A stretch of DNA of 36,694 bases from JASGCK01 sp031430035 (GCA_031430035.1 JANPAS010000201.1:1-36694); one strand, 5' to 3'. Shown: positions 7,953 to 15,807, counted from the first letter of the stretch. The notes: generated by a model not told the origin, from the sequence alone. Numbers and translations are program-made.

Positions 7953-9047
7953 ATGAAAGCAGAAATCGCAGCCGAGCCAAAATTGAGCGCCAAACCCGAC
8001 GCCAAGTTGGATGCCAAGCAAACCGCAGAACGCGCGGAGAAGTCCAAAGCGCTGCAAGCTGCGCTGGCGCAAATCGAAAAACAATTCGGCAAGGGCACGA
8101 TCATGCGCCTTGGCGAAGGCGAAGTGATTGAGGACATCCAAGTCGTCTCCACGGGCTCACTGGGCTTAGATGTGGCGCTGGGCGTGGGCGGTTTGCCACG
8201 CGGCCGTGTCGTCGAGATTTATGGCCCTGAGTCCTCAGGCAAAACCACGCTGACACTGCAGGTGATTGCCGAAATGCAAAAGATTGGTGGTCAATGCGCG
8301 TTTGTCGATGCCGAGCATGCACTCGACATCCAATACGCGCAAAAGCTGGGCGTGAATCTGCAAGACTTGCTGATTTCCCAGCCCGACACAGGTGAGCAAG
8401 CGCTAGAGATCGTCGATTCCCTCGTTCGCTCGGGCGGTGTGGATTTAATCGTCATCGATTCGGTAGCCGCCCTAACCCCCAAGGCCGAAATCGAAGGCGA
8501 AATGGGTGATTCGCTCCCTGGCCTGCAAGCGCGCTTGATGAGCCAAGCACTGCGCAAGCTGACGGGCTCGATCAAACGCACCAATTGCATGGTGATCTTT
8601 ATTAACCAAATCCGCATGAAGATTGGCGTGATGTTTGGCTCGCCAGAGACGACCACGGGCGGCAATGCGCTCAAGTTCTACGCATCGGTTCGCTTAGACA
8701 TTCGCCGCATTGGCACCATCAAAAAGGGCGAAGAAGCGATTGGTAACGAAACCCGTGTCAAGGTGGTTAAAAACAAAGTCGCCTCGCCATTCAAAATGGC
8801 GGAGTTCGATATTTTGTTTGGCGAAGGCATCAGCCGATTGGGCGAAGTCATCGACATGGGCGTAGAAGCAAAAGTGGTCGAAAAATCGGGGGCTTGGTAC
8901 GCCTACAACGGCGAAAAAATTGGCCAAGGCCGTGATTATTCGCGTGAATTTTTGCGCGAAAACCCCGACCTCGCCATCGAGATTGAAAACAAAGTGCGCG
9001 AGTCGCTGGGCATTGCTCCGATTCAAGATGCTGTCACGCGGAACTAA
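7953..9047 (+). CDS. recA: Recombinase RecA
   Basis: RecA forms filaments on single-stranded DNA, drives strand exchange, and stimulates LexA self-cleavage. The Walker A motif is GPESSGKTT, the Walker B strand is VDLIVIDSVAAL, the L1/L2 region includes INQIRMKIGVMFG and ETTTGGNALKFYAS. The RBS AGGAG sits well before the ATG at 7953. At 364 residues it is a little long. The excess is a charged Ala/Lys/Asp-rich N-terminal extension of about 25 residues before the usual core ALQAALAQIEKQFGKG, and I see no better internal start. A LexA box lies upstream, and recX overlaps the stop as TAATG. Confidence 0.98.
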   Translation: MKAEIAAEPKLSAKPDAKLDAKQTAERAEKSKALQAALAQIEKQFGKGTIMRLGEGEVIEDIQVVSTGSLGLDVALGVGGLPRGRVVEIYGPESSGKTTLTLQVIAEMQKIGGQCAFVDAEHALDIQYAQKLGVNLQDLLISQPDTGEQALEIVDSLVRSGGVDLIVIDSVAALTPKAEIEGEMGDSLPGLQARLMSQALRKLTGSIKRTNCMVIFINQIRMKIGVMFGSPETTTGGNALKFYASVRLDIRRIGTIKKGEEAIGNETRVKVVKNKVASPFKMAEFDILFGEGISRLGEVIDMGVEAKVVEKSGAWYAYNGEKIGQGRDYSREFLRENPDLAIEIENKVRESLGIAPIQDAVTRN

Positions 9048-9496
9048 TGTTCAATAAGCCTTCTCTGAAAGGCCGCGCGCTGCGTTACCTCGCGGCGCGC
9101 GAGTACTCCAGATTTGAGCTGGAGCAAAAACTAAAACCACATGAGGAATTTGATGGTGAACTGAAAGCCGCGCTCGACGATTTGGAAGCCAAAGGTTTTA
9201 TTTCCGAAGCCCGCGTCGTCGAGTCCACACTGAATCAAAAGGCAGGCCGCTTTGGCGCAGCAAGGTTAATCCACACGCTGAAAGCCAAAGGCATTGATGC
9301 AGGCGTGCTGCTAGAGACGGCTGAGCAACTCAAAGAGACCGAATTCGATCGCGCCATGGAAGTGTGGACACGCAAGTTTGGTGAGCCCTACACGACCCCA
9401 AGCGAGTACGCCAAGCAAGCTAGATTTTTAGCGTCGCGGGGGTTTAATGGTGAGGTCGTTGGACGCGTGATTCGCGCATCTAAGCAGACAATTTAA
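9047..9496 (+). CDS. recX: Regulatory protein RecX
   Basis: RecX binds RecA filaments and limits their activity. The 149-residue protein begins with the typical ALRYLAAREYSRFELEQKL, followed by LEAKGFISEARVVES and the final FLASRGFNGEVVGRVI. Its ATG overlaps the recA stop in the sequence TAATG, so the two are translationally coupled and share SOS control. Its 3' end overlaps the end of the convergent metW by 17 bases. Confidence 0.95.
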   Translation: MFNKPSLKGRALRYLAAREYSRFELEQKLKPHEEFDGELKAALDDLEAKGFISEARVVESTLNQKAGRFGAARLIHTLKAKGIDAGVLLETAEQLKETEFDRAMEVWTRKFGEPYTTPSEYAKQARFLASRGFNGEVVGRVIRASKQTI

Positions 9497-10058
9497 AAAC
9501 CGCTGTACCCGCACGCCAATTGGGCTGCCAGCGGATCACGGCGTCATCTTGAATGCCAAAACCATCCTCAATTGTGAGTTTGTTTTGCGCGGCTAACACC
9601 GCAAAATCCTCATACGTTCCCACGCGGATATTGGGCGTGTCGTACCACTGATGCGGTAGTCGTTTGGTCACGGGCATGCGGCCAAGTAGCACGCTCAAAC
9701 GATTCGGCCAATGGGCAAAATTTGGGAACGCCACGATGCCCGTTTTGCCTACGCGCACGGTCTCGCGCAGCATCACTTCGGCATTACGCAAATGTTGCAA
9801 GGTGTCGATTTGCAAGACGACATCGAAGCTGTTGTCGTCAAACAGTTTCAGCCCTTCGTCAAGATTAAGTTGAATCACATCTACGCCGCGCTGCACACAG
9901 CCATGTACGGCTTTGTCGTCAATTTCGATGCCGTAACCCGTACAGCCTTTGGCGCTTTTTAAATGCGCCAGCAGTTCGCCGTCGCCGCAGCCCAAATCCA
10001 GCACCCGCGAACCCTCTGGCACCAGCGCTGCAATGGTTTGAAGAACAAAAGGCGTCAT
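9480..10058 (-). CDS. metW: Methionine biosynthesis protein MetW
   Basis: A 192-residue Rossmann-fold SAM-methyltransferase-like protein that partners with MetX in many proteobacteria. The SAM-motif is RVLDLGCGDGELL. Further marks are GYGIEIDDKAV and the family stretch with FPNFAHWPNRLSVLLGRMPV and the LPHQWYDTPNI segment. It overlaps metX by four bases, so translation is coupled. MetW is thought to support homoserine acylation by MetX, and its methyltransferase activity is not established. Confidence 0.95.
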   Translation of the reverse strand: MTPFVLQTIAALVPEGSRVLDLGCGDGELLAHLKSAKGCTGYGIEIDDKAVHGCVQRGVDVIQLNLDEGLKLFDDNSFDVVLQIDTLQHLRNAEVMLRETVRVGKTGIVAFPNFAHWPNRLSVLLGRMPVTKRLPHQWYDTPNIRVGTYEDFAVLAAQNKLTIEDGFGIQDDAVIRWQPNWRAGTAVFKLSA

Positions 10059-11188
10059 ACAGACACCTCCTTACCAATGGACTCTTCAAAGTAAGCTCGC
10101 ACCACATTCATATAGCGCTCGTCTTCCAGCAAAAACGCATCATGGCCTTGCGAAGCATTAATCTCGGCATAGCTGACGGACAGCTTGTTGTCCACCAGCG
10201 CCTTGACGATTTCACGGCTACGCCCCGCAGGAAAGCGCCAATCGGTCGTGAAACTTACCACCAAAAATTTGGCTTTAGCTCGTGCCAGTGCAGCACTCAG
10301 ATCGCCCGCGTAGGCTTTGGCTGGATCGAAATAATCCAGCGCACGGGTAATCAGCAAATACGTATTGGCATCAAAGTAGCTGGCAAACTTTTTACCTTGA
10401 TGCTTGAGGTAACTTTCAATTTGAAACTCCTCGTCAAAGCCATAGGCAGCTTGGCCTGCCAAGGGTTCGATGCGCTCACGGCCAAACTTTTCATCCATCG
10501 CATCGTCGCTTAAATACGTGATGTGACCGACCATGCGTGCAAGGCGCAGGCCGCGCTCTGGCACGGTAGCATGGGCATAAAAATCGCCACCATAAAAATC
10601 GGGGTCAGTCGTAATGGCTCGCCGCGCTACTTCGTTAAACGCAATGTTTTGCGCCGATAAATTAGGCGCGCTGGCAATGCACACGCTGTGGCGCAGACGG
10701 TCAGGATATTGCAATGTCCAAGACAACGCCTGCATGCCGCCGAGGCTGCCGCCCATCACAGCGGCTAACTGCGTAATGCCAAGCTTTGTGACCAAGCGTT
10801 CTTGTGCGTTCACCCAGTCCTCCACCGTCACCACGGGAAAGCTTGATCCATAAGGCTTACCAGAGGATGCGTCAATGTCCGCGGGACTGGTCGAACCAAA
10901 GCACGAGCCCAAATTGTTCACGCCAATGACAAAAAATTGGTTCGTGTCCACTGGCTTGCCAGGGCCGACCATGTTGTCCCACCAACCTACATTGCCATCT
11001 GCATACGTGCCCGCCACATGGTGCGAGGCGTTCAAGGCGTGGCAAATCAGCACGGCGTTCGACTTGTCAGCGTTCAAAGTGCCATAGGTTTCATACGCCA
11101 AATCGTAGCCAACGATCTGCTTGCCGCTACTCAGGAGCAAGCTATCTGCAAAGTGCATGGATTGGGGTGTGGGCGTGAGTTGCGTCAT
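10055..11188 (-). CDS. metX: Homoserine O-acyltransferase MetX
   Basis: MetX acylates L-homoserine with acetyl-CoA or succinyl-CoA, the first committed step of methionine synthesis. The 377-residue protein has an alpha/beta hydrolase fold. GGSLGGMQALSW contains the nucleophilic Ser, the Asp lies in FTTDWRFPAGRS, and the His in SQGHDAFLLED. The metX-metW pair is typical of Betaproteobacteria. Acyl specificity cannot be read with certainty; MetW-linked enzymes are often succinyltransferases. The gene is divergent from amtB with a 125-base gap. Confidence 0.95.
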   Translation of the reverse strand: MTQLTPTPQSMHFADSLLLSSGKQIVGYDLAYETYGTLNADKSNAVLICHALNASHHVAGTYADGNVGWWDNMVGPGKPVDTNQFFVIGVNNLGSCFGSTSPADIDASSGKPYGSSFPVVTVEDWVNAQERLVTKLGITQLAAVMGGSLGGMQALSWTLQYPDRLRHSVCIASAPNLSAQNIAFNEVARRAITTDPDFYGGDFYAHATVPERGLRLARMVGHITYLSDDAMDEKFGRERIEPLAGQAAYGFDEEFQIESYLKHQGKKFASYFDANTYLLITRALDYFDPAKAYAGDLSAALARAKAKFLVVSFTTDWRFPAGRSREIVKALVDNKLSVSYAEINASQGHDAFLLEDERYMNVVRAYFEESIGKEVSV

Positions 11189-11246
11189 AGGTATATAGAT
11201 AGCACTCTAGTGTAAATGAAGCGCAAAACTACGAAAGCACCAATTT

Positions 11247-11262
11247 GGGCATGAAAATTGCA
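11247..11262 (+). promoter_or_regulatory. Sigma-54-type (-24/-12) promoter of amtB
   Basis: GGGCATG, four A bases and TTGCA match the sigma-54 consensus TGGCACG-N4-TTGCA at all but two positions. The -24 GG and -12 GC doublets are separated by exactly ten bases. Transcription would start near 11273, about 40 bases before amtB. Nitrogen-regulated ammonium transporters commonly use RpoN with NtrC. I could not find a convincing NtrC site upstream. Confidence 0.7.
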
Positions 11263-11313
11263 TCATTTCGGTGACAATTATTATTCAACCCTCAATTCAT
11301 TCACGGAGAAGCT

Positions 11314-12516
11314 ATGGAAGCACTAAAACAGGGCAGTGATGCTCTTTTCATCCTACTTGGCGCAATTATGGTGCTCGCTATGCACGCAGGATTTGCGTTC
11401 TTAGAGCTGGGCACGGTTCGCAAAAAGAACCAAGTCAATGCACTTGTCAAAATTTTGGTCGATTTTTCAATGTCCACCATTGTGTACTTTGCGGTCGGCT
11501 ACGGCATCGCGTACGGCACGAGTTTTATGGTGGGTGCTGAGCAACTTGCCGCCAAAAACGGTTATGAGTTAGTCAAGTTTTTCTTCTTGCTCACCTTTGC
11601 AGCAGCTGTACCCGCCATCATTTCTGGCGGCATTGCCGAGCGCGCCAAGTTTTGGCCACAGCTGATTGCCACCGCCGTCATTGTGGGCGTGATCTACCCG
11701 CTGTTTGAAGGTCAAGTGTGGAACGAAAAAACCATGTTTCAAGACTTCATTAAATCCATTAGCGGCGAGGCTTTCCACGACTTCGCAGGCTCAGTCGTTG
11801 TTCACGCTGTAGGCGGATGGATTGCGCTACCAGCGGTCATTTTGCTGGGCGCACGCTTAGGTCGTTATAAAAAAGACGGCTCCATCTCAAGCCATCCACC
11901 CTCATCCATCCCTTTCCTTGCGCTAGGCGCATGGGTGCTGGCTGTGGGCTGGTTTGGCTTTAACGTGATGAGCGCACAAACCATCGACAAAATCTCAGGC
12001 TTGGTCGCTGTCAACTCCCTCATGGCGATGGTCGGCGGCACGTTGGTGGCACTGGTCATTGGACGCAACGATCCTGGCTTCGTTTACAACGGCCCCTTGG
12101 CTGGCTTGGTCGCGGTGTGTGCAGGCTCAGACCTGATGCACCCACTGGGCGCATTGGCTGTGGGCGGTATCGCAGGCGCTATCTTTACGTACATGTTTAC
12201 CCTCACGCAAAACAAATGGAAGATTGACGACGTGCTAGGCGTGTGGCCACTGCACGGCCTATGCGGCGCATGGGGCGGTATTGCAGCTGGCATCTTTGGC
12301 AGCAAAGCATTGGGTGGCTTAGGCGGCATCAGCTTCCTCGGGCAACTCGTTGGCACAAGTGTCGCGATTGCATGGGCGCTGATTGGTGGTTTCGTGGTCT
12401 ACGGCGTACTCAAAGCGACGATGGGACTACGACTCTCTGAAGAAGAAGAGTTCAACGGCGCTGATTTAAGCATCCACAAAATTGGCTCAACGCCTGAGCG
12501 TGAGAGTAGCTGGTAA
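11314..12516 (+). CDS. amtB: Ammonium transporter (Amt family)
   Basis: A polytopic inner-membrane ammonium channel of 400 residues with about eleven hydrophobic segments. Family features are GFAFLELGTVRKKNQVNAL near the N-terminus, ISGGIAERAKF, Asp156 in HDFAG, and the pore His pair at His164 (VVVHAVGGW) and His314 (PLHGLCGAWG). There is no obvious cleavable signal, and the RBS GGAG precedes the ATG. The gene has a sigma-54-type promoter. No glnK regulator is adjacent; instead a possible 28-residue membrane peptide follows. Confidence 0.95.
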   Translation: MEALKQGSDALFILLGAIMVLAMHAGFAFLELGTVRKKNQVNALVKILVDFSMSTIVYFAVGYGIAYGTSFMVGAEQLAAKNGYELVKFFFLLTFAAAVPAIISGGIAERAKFWPQLIATAVIVGVIYPLFEGQVWNEKTMFQDFIKSISGEAFHDFAGSVVVHAVGGWIALPAVILLGARLGRYKKDGSISSHPPSSIPFLALGAWVLAVGWFGFNVMSAQTIDKISGLVAVNSLMAMVGGTLVALVIGRNDPGFVYNGPLAGLVAVCAGSDLMHPLGALAVGGIAGAIFTYMFTLTQNKWKIDDVLGVWPLHGLCGAWGGIAAGIFGSKALGGLGGISFLGQLVGTSVAIAWALIGGFVVYGVLKATMGLRLSEEEEFNGADLSIHKIGSTPERESSW

Positions 12517-12542
12517 GCTAACAAGCGGCATAAAATCTAACC

Positions 12543-12629
12543 ATGGACACATCACTTGGAACTGTTTGCTTGGTAGCAGCCGCTCTCATCGCGATGATTG
12601 GCTGGTACGTTCAAACGCACCGTGCTTAA
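12543..12629 (+). CDS. Possible 28-residue single-span membrane peptide
   Basis: A short open frame 26 bases after amtB and before a terminator. It encodes a small N-terminus, a hydrophobic span LVAAALIAMIGWYV, and a short polar end QTHRA. This arrangement fits a single-pass small membrane protein. The ribosome binding site is weak and the coding evidence is only composition and position. It could be a chance frame. If real, it would be co-transcribed with amtB. Confidence 0.35.
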   Translation: MDTSLGTVCLVAAALIAMIGWYVQTHRA

Positions 12630-12642
12630 ATCTTAATTCACC

Positions 12643-12687
12643 TCACCCCTAAAGTCTGCTCCACCTCTGCGTGCAGCAGGCTTTTTT
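12643..12687. repeat. Left copy of a ~45-base terminator-bearing direct repeat
   Basis: From TCACCCC through the hairpin to the T-run this segment resembles 13382-13425 in the same orientation, with several small mismatches and indels. The two copies bracket the HEPN-like gene. Confidence 0.5.
12652..12687 (+). terminator. Rho-independent terminator of the amtB unit
   Basis: AAGTCTGCT pairs with AGCAGGCTT (nine pairs, one G-T), followed by a T-run. It ends the amtB transcript. A closely similar sequence follows the next gene at 13389-13424. Confidence 0.8.
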
Positions 12688-12802
12688 GTTACCAACTCGC
12701 AGTCAACGCACTGCAGGCATAGAATCTTGCAAAGCGCTTTTGGGCGTTTGAAGGTTTTATTTTTGCAGTTTTTCGTGGTTACTAACAGCAGGGTTTAAAA
12801 AA

Positions 12803-13381
12803 ATGGACTGGCTCACTTTTATATCGAAACTCCTTGAAACCCTTGCTTGGCCTACGGTGGCGTTATTGGTGTTTTATGGTCTAAAGGACAAGGTGCTTGA
12901 ACTCTTCCCAATCCTGAAACGACTGAAATATAAAGACTTAGAAGCTGAATTTGGTGACGGTGTACGGGAACTAGTCGTCAAGCTACCTGCAATAAATGCA
13001 GTAGCTTTAGCCCCCAGTGTGCAGCAATTAAACACACCCAATTTACGTGACAACCTCATTCACATGGCTGAATTGGCACCACGGGCTGCCGTCTTAGAGT
13101 CCTGGTTACAAGTCGAGCACGCGGCTCAACGACTGGTTGATAGAACTGGCGTCGCCGATCGTTCTCTACGAATGGTTGGCCCAACAATAATGAGAAAATA
13201 TCTTGATAAAACGAAGGTTCTCACCAATGAGCAGCGCGAGGGTTTCAATAAACTACGTGAATTACGAAATAAGGTAGTCCACTACGCAGAGATATCACTT
13301 CCATTGGATGAAGTGCTTGAATATGTTGACCTTGCACTTTCGCTCGCAAGTCAGCTTGATATGGCCGATGACAAGCTCTAA
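12803..13381 (+). CDS. Membrane-anchored HEPN-like protein, function unknown
   Basis: I do not recognise this 192-residue protein as a named family. It opens with one hydrophobic span (about residues 13-26, LAWPTVALLVFYGL), followed by a charged linker and a helical C-terminal domain. That domain contains RNKVVH at residues 155-160, which fits the R-x4-H motif of HEPN domains; many of these are RNases or partners of nucleotidyltransferases, and the wider DUF4145-like group looks similar. The gene is visibly more AT-rich than its neighbours in sampled stretches. It stands alone, bracketed by two similar terminator sequences, which suggests a later insertion. RNase activity is inference. Confidence 0.65.
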   Translation: MDWLTFISKLLETLAWPTVALLVFYGLKDKVLELFPILKRLKYKDLEAEFGDGVRELVVKLPAINAVALAPSVQQLNTPNLRDNLIHMAELAPRAAVLESWLQVEHAAQRLVDRTGVADRSLRMVGPTIMRKYLDKTKVLTNEQREGFNKLRELRNKVVHYAEISLPLDEVLEYVDLALSLASQLDMADDKL

Positions 13382-13425
13382 TCACCCCAAAGCCTGCTGC
13401 ACCACCAATTGCAGCAGGCTTTTTG
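13382..13425. repeat. Right copy of the ~45-base terminator-bearing direct repeat
   Basis: This copy begins at the base after the HEPN-like gene stop and overlaps the last codons of the convergent LysR gene. It matches 12643-12687 from TCACCCC to the T-run. Confidence 0.5.
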
Positions 13426-14281
13426 CTTTCTGCTGCGTCAGCGTCGTCGGACGCTGACTAGGGCGCACCAGCATCAATTGGCTAGTAAGTTTGGGCTGCG
13501 TGATGGCTCGCACCACAAAGCTATCTTTTGGATAATGCGCCAGCGTGTAGCTGGGCAGCACGGCGTGGCCTAGGCCCTCCGCCACTAGGCTGAGGATGGC
13601 GTTGAGGCCATCGACTTCCATCACGATTTTGGGTTTGACGCCTAGGCGCGTCAGTTCAATGTCTAGCAATTGTCTAAAGGCGTTGGGACGGCTGGGCAGG
13701 ATCAAAGGCAAACGGGATGCGGCTTGCAGCGTGATGGACTGTTTGGGCGGTGCTTCGACAAGCTCAGCACGAACGGAAATCATCACCAGCGCTTCCTCAA
13801 ACAACAGCGTTTGCTCCAAATCCGCGCTGCTGCTTGGGTTGTAAAGCAATGCCATATCTAGATTACCAAGGCGTAAGCCCTCCAGCATTGGCACCGAAAA
13901 TCCTTCCGTGAGTCTGAGCTTCGCCATCGGCAGTTCGGCTTGAAACGCCTTTGTGAGCGGCACAGTCAGTAGGCGTGAGAGGCTAGGCGGCAAGCCAATG
14001 GACACGCGGCCTGAGAGCTCGCCGCGCGCAGTACTCAAATCCTCCTTCGCCAGCGCGACCTGATGCAAGATGCCGCGTCCATGCCCTAGTAAGCGTTTAC
14101 CTGCATCGGTGGGCACAGCGCCGCGCCCGTTTCTAATCAGCAGGTTTTGCCTGAGTTCGACCTCTAACAAGCGCAAATGCTTGGAGAGCGCAGGCTGGGT
14201 TACGCCTAGCTGCAAAGCCGCTCGGGTAAAGCTGCCTAGCTCGGCTACGCGGACGAAGTATTCCAGTTGTTTTAAATCCAT
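13382..14281 (-). CDS. LysR-family regulator, probable regulator of the lig cluster
   Basis: A 299-residue LysR-type transcription factor. The N-terminal winged helix begins MDLKQLEYFVRVAELGSFTR and includes VTQPALSKHLRLLE. The effector domain contains the family stretch LPLILPSRPNAFRQLL and ends with a leucine/glutamine-rich helix. It is divergent from the protocatechuate cluster with 91 bases between, the classical LysR arrangement, so it probably senses a pathway intermediate. Bases 13753-13776 match a widespread palindromic repeat read in frame as VRAELVEA, in a loop before the LPSRP segment. Its last codons overlap a terminator hairpin. Confidence 0.9.
   Translation of the reverse strand: MDLKQLEYFVRVAELGSFTRAALQLGVTQPALSKHLRLLEVELRQNLLIRNGRGAVPTDAGKRLLGHGRGILHQVALAKEDLSTARGELSGRVSIGLPPSLSRLLTVPLTKAFQAELPMAKLRLTEGFSVPMLEGLRLGNLDMALLYNPSSSADLEQTLLFEEALVMISVRAELVEAPPKQSITLQAASRLPLILPSRPNAFRQLLDIELTRLGVKPKIVMEVDGLNAILSLVAEGLGHAVLPSYTLAHYPKDSFVVRAITQPKLTSQLMLVRPSQRPTTLTQQKAKSLLQLVVQQALG
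13389..13424 (+). terminator. Rho-independent terminator after the HEPN-like gene
   Basis: AAAGCCTGCTGC pairs perfectly over twelve bases with GCAGCAGGCTTT across a ten-base loop, followed by more T. It lies inside the 3' end of the convergent lysR gene, whose C-terminal codons form the stem. Confidence 0.85.
13753..13776. repeat. Short palindromic (REP-like) repeat inside lysR
   Basis: CTTCGACAAGCTCAGCACG followed by AACGG matches from memory the very common interspersed repeat of many proteobacteria, whose translation gives VRAELVEA on the other strand. Here it is read in frame within the regulator. Only one copy is visible in the window. Confidence 0.6.
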
Positions 14282-14308
14282 AAAGCGGTTGTGTTTTTGA
14301 TATTCTAA

Positions 14309-14333
14309 TTAGTTATATCTGCTAGTTAGTTAT
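14309..14333. promoter_or_regulatory. Candidate LysR operator: TTAGTTAT direct repeat
   Basis: TTAGTTAT occurs at 14309-14316 and 14326-14333, a 17-base period, in the 91-base gap between lysR and the first cluster gene. The nearby CTAATTAG at 14305-14312 is a palindrome. The position fits a LysR binding region, but no clean T-N11-A dyad stands out. Confidence 0.4.
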
Positions 14334-14372
14334 TCAACTTATTACAGGACGTTCTAGTAAGACAATCTAATC

Positions 14373-15071
14373 ATGAACACAATCAAGCTCAACGGTATTT
14401 CCTCGATGGCGACCAAGACTGCTTTGGCTGCGCTGACAGCATCCTACGAGGCAAAAACGGGCGCAGCCGTTAGTGCGCTCTCCATTGGCGGAGTCGATGC
14501 AACCAAGCGTATCGTCGCTGGCGAGGCATTTGATTTAGTGTTTTTGGCAACCGACGCTATCGACAAGCTCATCTCGCAAGGCCACGTCCATCAAGGCTCG
14601 CGGGTCGATTGGGTGAAGTCGCCTGTGGCTGTGGCGATTGCTGCGGGTGCAGCACCCATCGACATTAGCAGCGAAGCAGCGGTGAAAGCTGCCGTGGTGG
14701 ACTGCACCAGCATCAGTTACTCCACTGGCCCTAGCGGCGTGTACCTTGCTAGTTTGTTTGAGCGCTGGGGGATTAGCGATTTGGTCAAAGCCAAGCTAGT
14801 GGTTGCAGCGCCAGGCGTGCCTGTGGGCTCGCTGATTGCCAGCGGACAAGTCGCCTTTGGTTTTCAACAACTCACCGAATTGCTGGACGTGCAGGGAATT
14901 CAAATTTTGGGCAATCTGCCCGAAGAAATTGCTTGCATCACGACTTTCTCTAGCGGTATCACCACAGCATCGCCCCTCGCGAATGCTGATGCAGCGCGTG
15001 CTTTTCAGGCTTATCTTGCGTCGGCTGAAGTTGAGACCATTAAGCGCGAGCAAGGCATGTATTGGACGTAA
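14373..15071 (+). CDS. Signal-less periplasmic-binding-protein-like protein (ModA-like fold)
   Basis: A 232-residue protein resembling the molybdate/solute-binding type II fold. Visible marks are the N-terminal SSMATKTALAALTASYEAKTG, then GGVDATKRIVAGEAFDLVFLATDAIDKL, and a later PSGVYLASLFERWGI segment. It has no export signal and begins directly with the mature domain, so it should be cytoplasmic, unlike a true ABC transporter receptor, and no permease or ATPase follows. It is the first gene of the lig cluster and divergent from lysR. Similar proteins are, from memory, often found beside 4,5-cleavage genes. An effector-binding or isomerase-like role is possible but unproven. Confidence 0.75.
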   Translation: MNTIKLNGISSMATKTALAALTASYEAKTGAAVSALSIGGVDATKRIVAGEAFDLVFLATDAIDKLISQGHVHQGSRVDWVKSPVAVAIAAGAAPIDISSEAAVKAAVVDCTSISYSTGPSGVYLASLFERWGISDLVKAKLVVAAPGVPVGSLIASGQVAFGFQQLTELLDVQGIQILGNLPEEIACITTFSSGITTASPLANADAARAFQAYLASAEVETIKREQGMYWT

Positions 15072-15110
15072 TTCCTTGGGCATAATTTTCAATTTTTAAA
15101 GGACTTCATC

Positions 15111-15794
15111 ATGTTTGAACTCGGCGTTGCTTACCGCAATATCACTCGCGCAGACCGCGCTGCCACAGACGCACTCGCGGCTCTGGGCTCTGCCACCGTG
15201 CACGAAGCCATGGGGCGCGTGGGACTCATGCAAACCTACATGCGCCCCATTTATGCAGGTGCGCAAATCAGCGGCACGGCTGTCACAGTGTTACTCCAGC
15301 CTGGCGACAACTGGATGATGCATGTGGCGGCAGAGCAAATCCAGCCAGGCGACATCGTGGTGGCGGCTTGTACAGCTATCAACACCGATGGCTTTTTTGG
15401 CGACCTACTCGCAACTAGCTTCATGGCACGCGGTGCACGCGGACTCATCATCGACGGCGGTTGCCGCGATGTGAAGACGCTGCAAGAAATGGGCTTCCCT
15501 GTGTGGAGCCGCGCCATCAGCAGCAAGGGCACGGTCAAGGCTACTCTCGGCTCAGTCAATATCCCCGTGGTCGTTGCGGGCATGAGCGTGCAACCAGGCG
15601 ATGCAATTGTGGCGGACGACGATGGTGTGGTGGTGGTACCAAAAGCGCAAGTGCCAAAAGTCTTGGCTGCGGCGCAAGCCCGCGAATCGTTTGAAGGCGA
15701 GAAGCGCGAAAAATTAGCTAGCGGCATCTTGGGGCTCGATATGTACAGCATGCGCGAGCCCTTGGCGAAGGCAGGCTTTAAGTACATCGACTAA
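15111..15794 (+). CDS. ligK: 4-carboxy-4-hydroxy-2-oxoadipate aldolase/oxaloacetate decarboxylase
   Basis: The last enzyme of protocatechuate 4,5-cleavage, splitting 4-carboxy-4-hydroxy-2-oxoadipate into pyruvate and oxaloacetate. The 227-residue protein belongs to the class II RraA-like aldolases (PmdF, GalC, LigK). Typical stretches are SATVHEAMGRVGLM, GTAVTVLLQPGDNWMMH, and IIDGGCRDVKTLQEMG with the active-site Arg119-Asp120 pair; FFGDLLATS is also conserved. A ribosome binding site AAAGGA precedes the ATG. The gene follows the signal-less binding protein by 39 bases. Confidence 0.94.
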   Translation: MFELGVAYRNITRADRAATDALAALGSATVHEAMGRVGLMQTYMRPIYAGAQISGTAVTVLLQPGDNWMMHVAAEQIQPGDIVVAACTAINTDGFFGDLLATSFMARGARGLIIDGGCRDVKTLQEMGFPVWSRAISSKGTVKATLGSVNIPVVVAGMSVQPGDAIVADDDGVVVVPKAQVPKVLAAAQARESFEGEKREKLASGILGLDMYSMREPLAKAGFKYID

Positions 15795-15807
15795 TCGGAT
15801 CGAACCT

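Noticed and set aside
11200..11220. Dyad GCACT-CT-AGTGT as an NtrC site for amtB
   Set aside because: The half-sites are too close for the NtrC consensus spacing.
15251..15787. 178-residue minus-strand frame
   Set aside because: Antisense shadow of ligK, rich in Ser/Thr/Pro as expected for a complementary frame.
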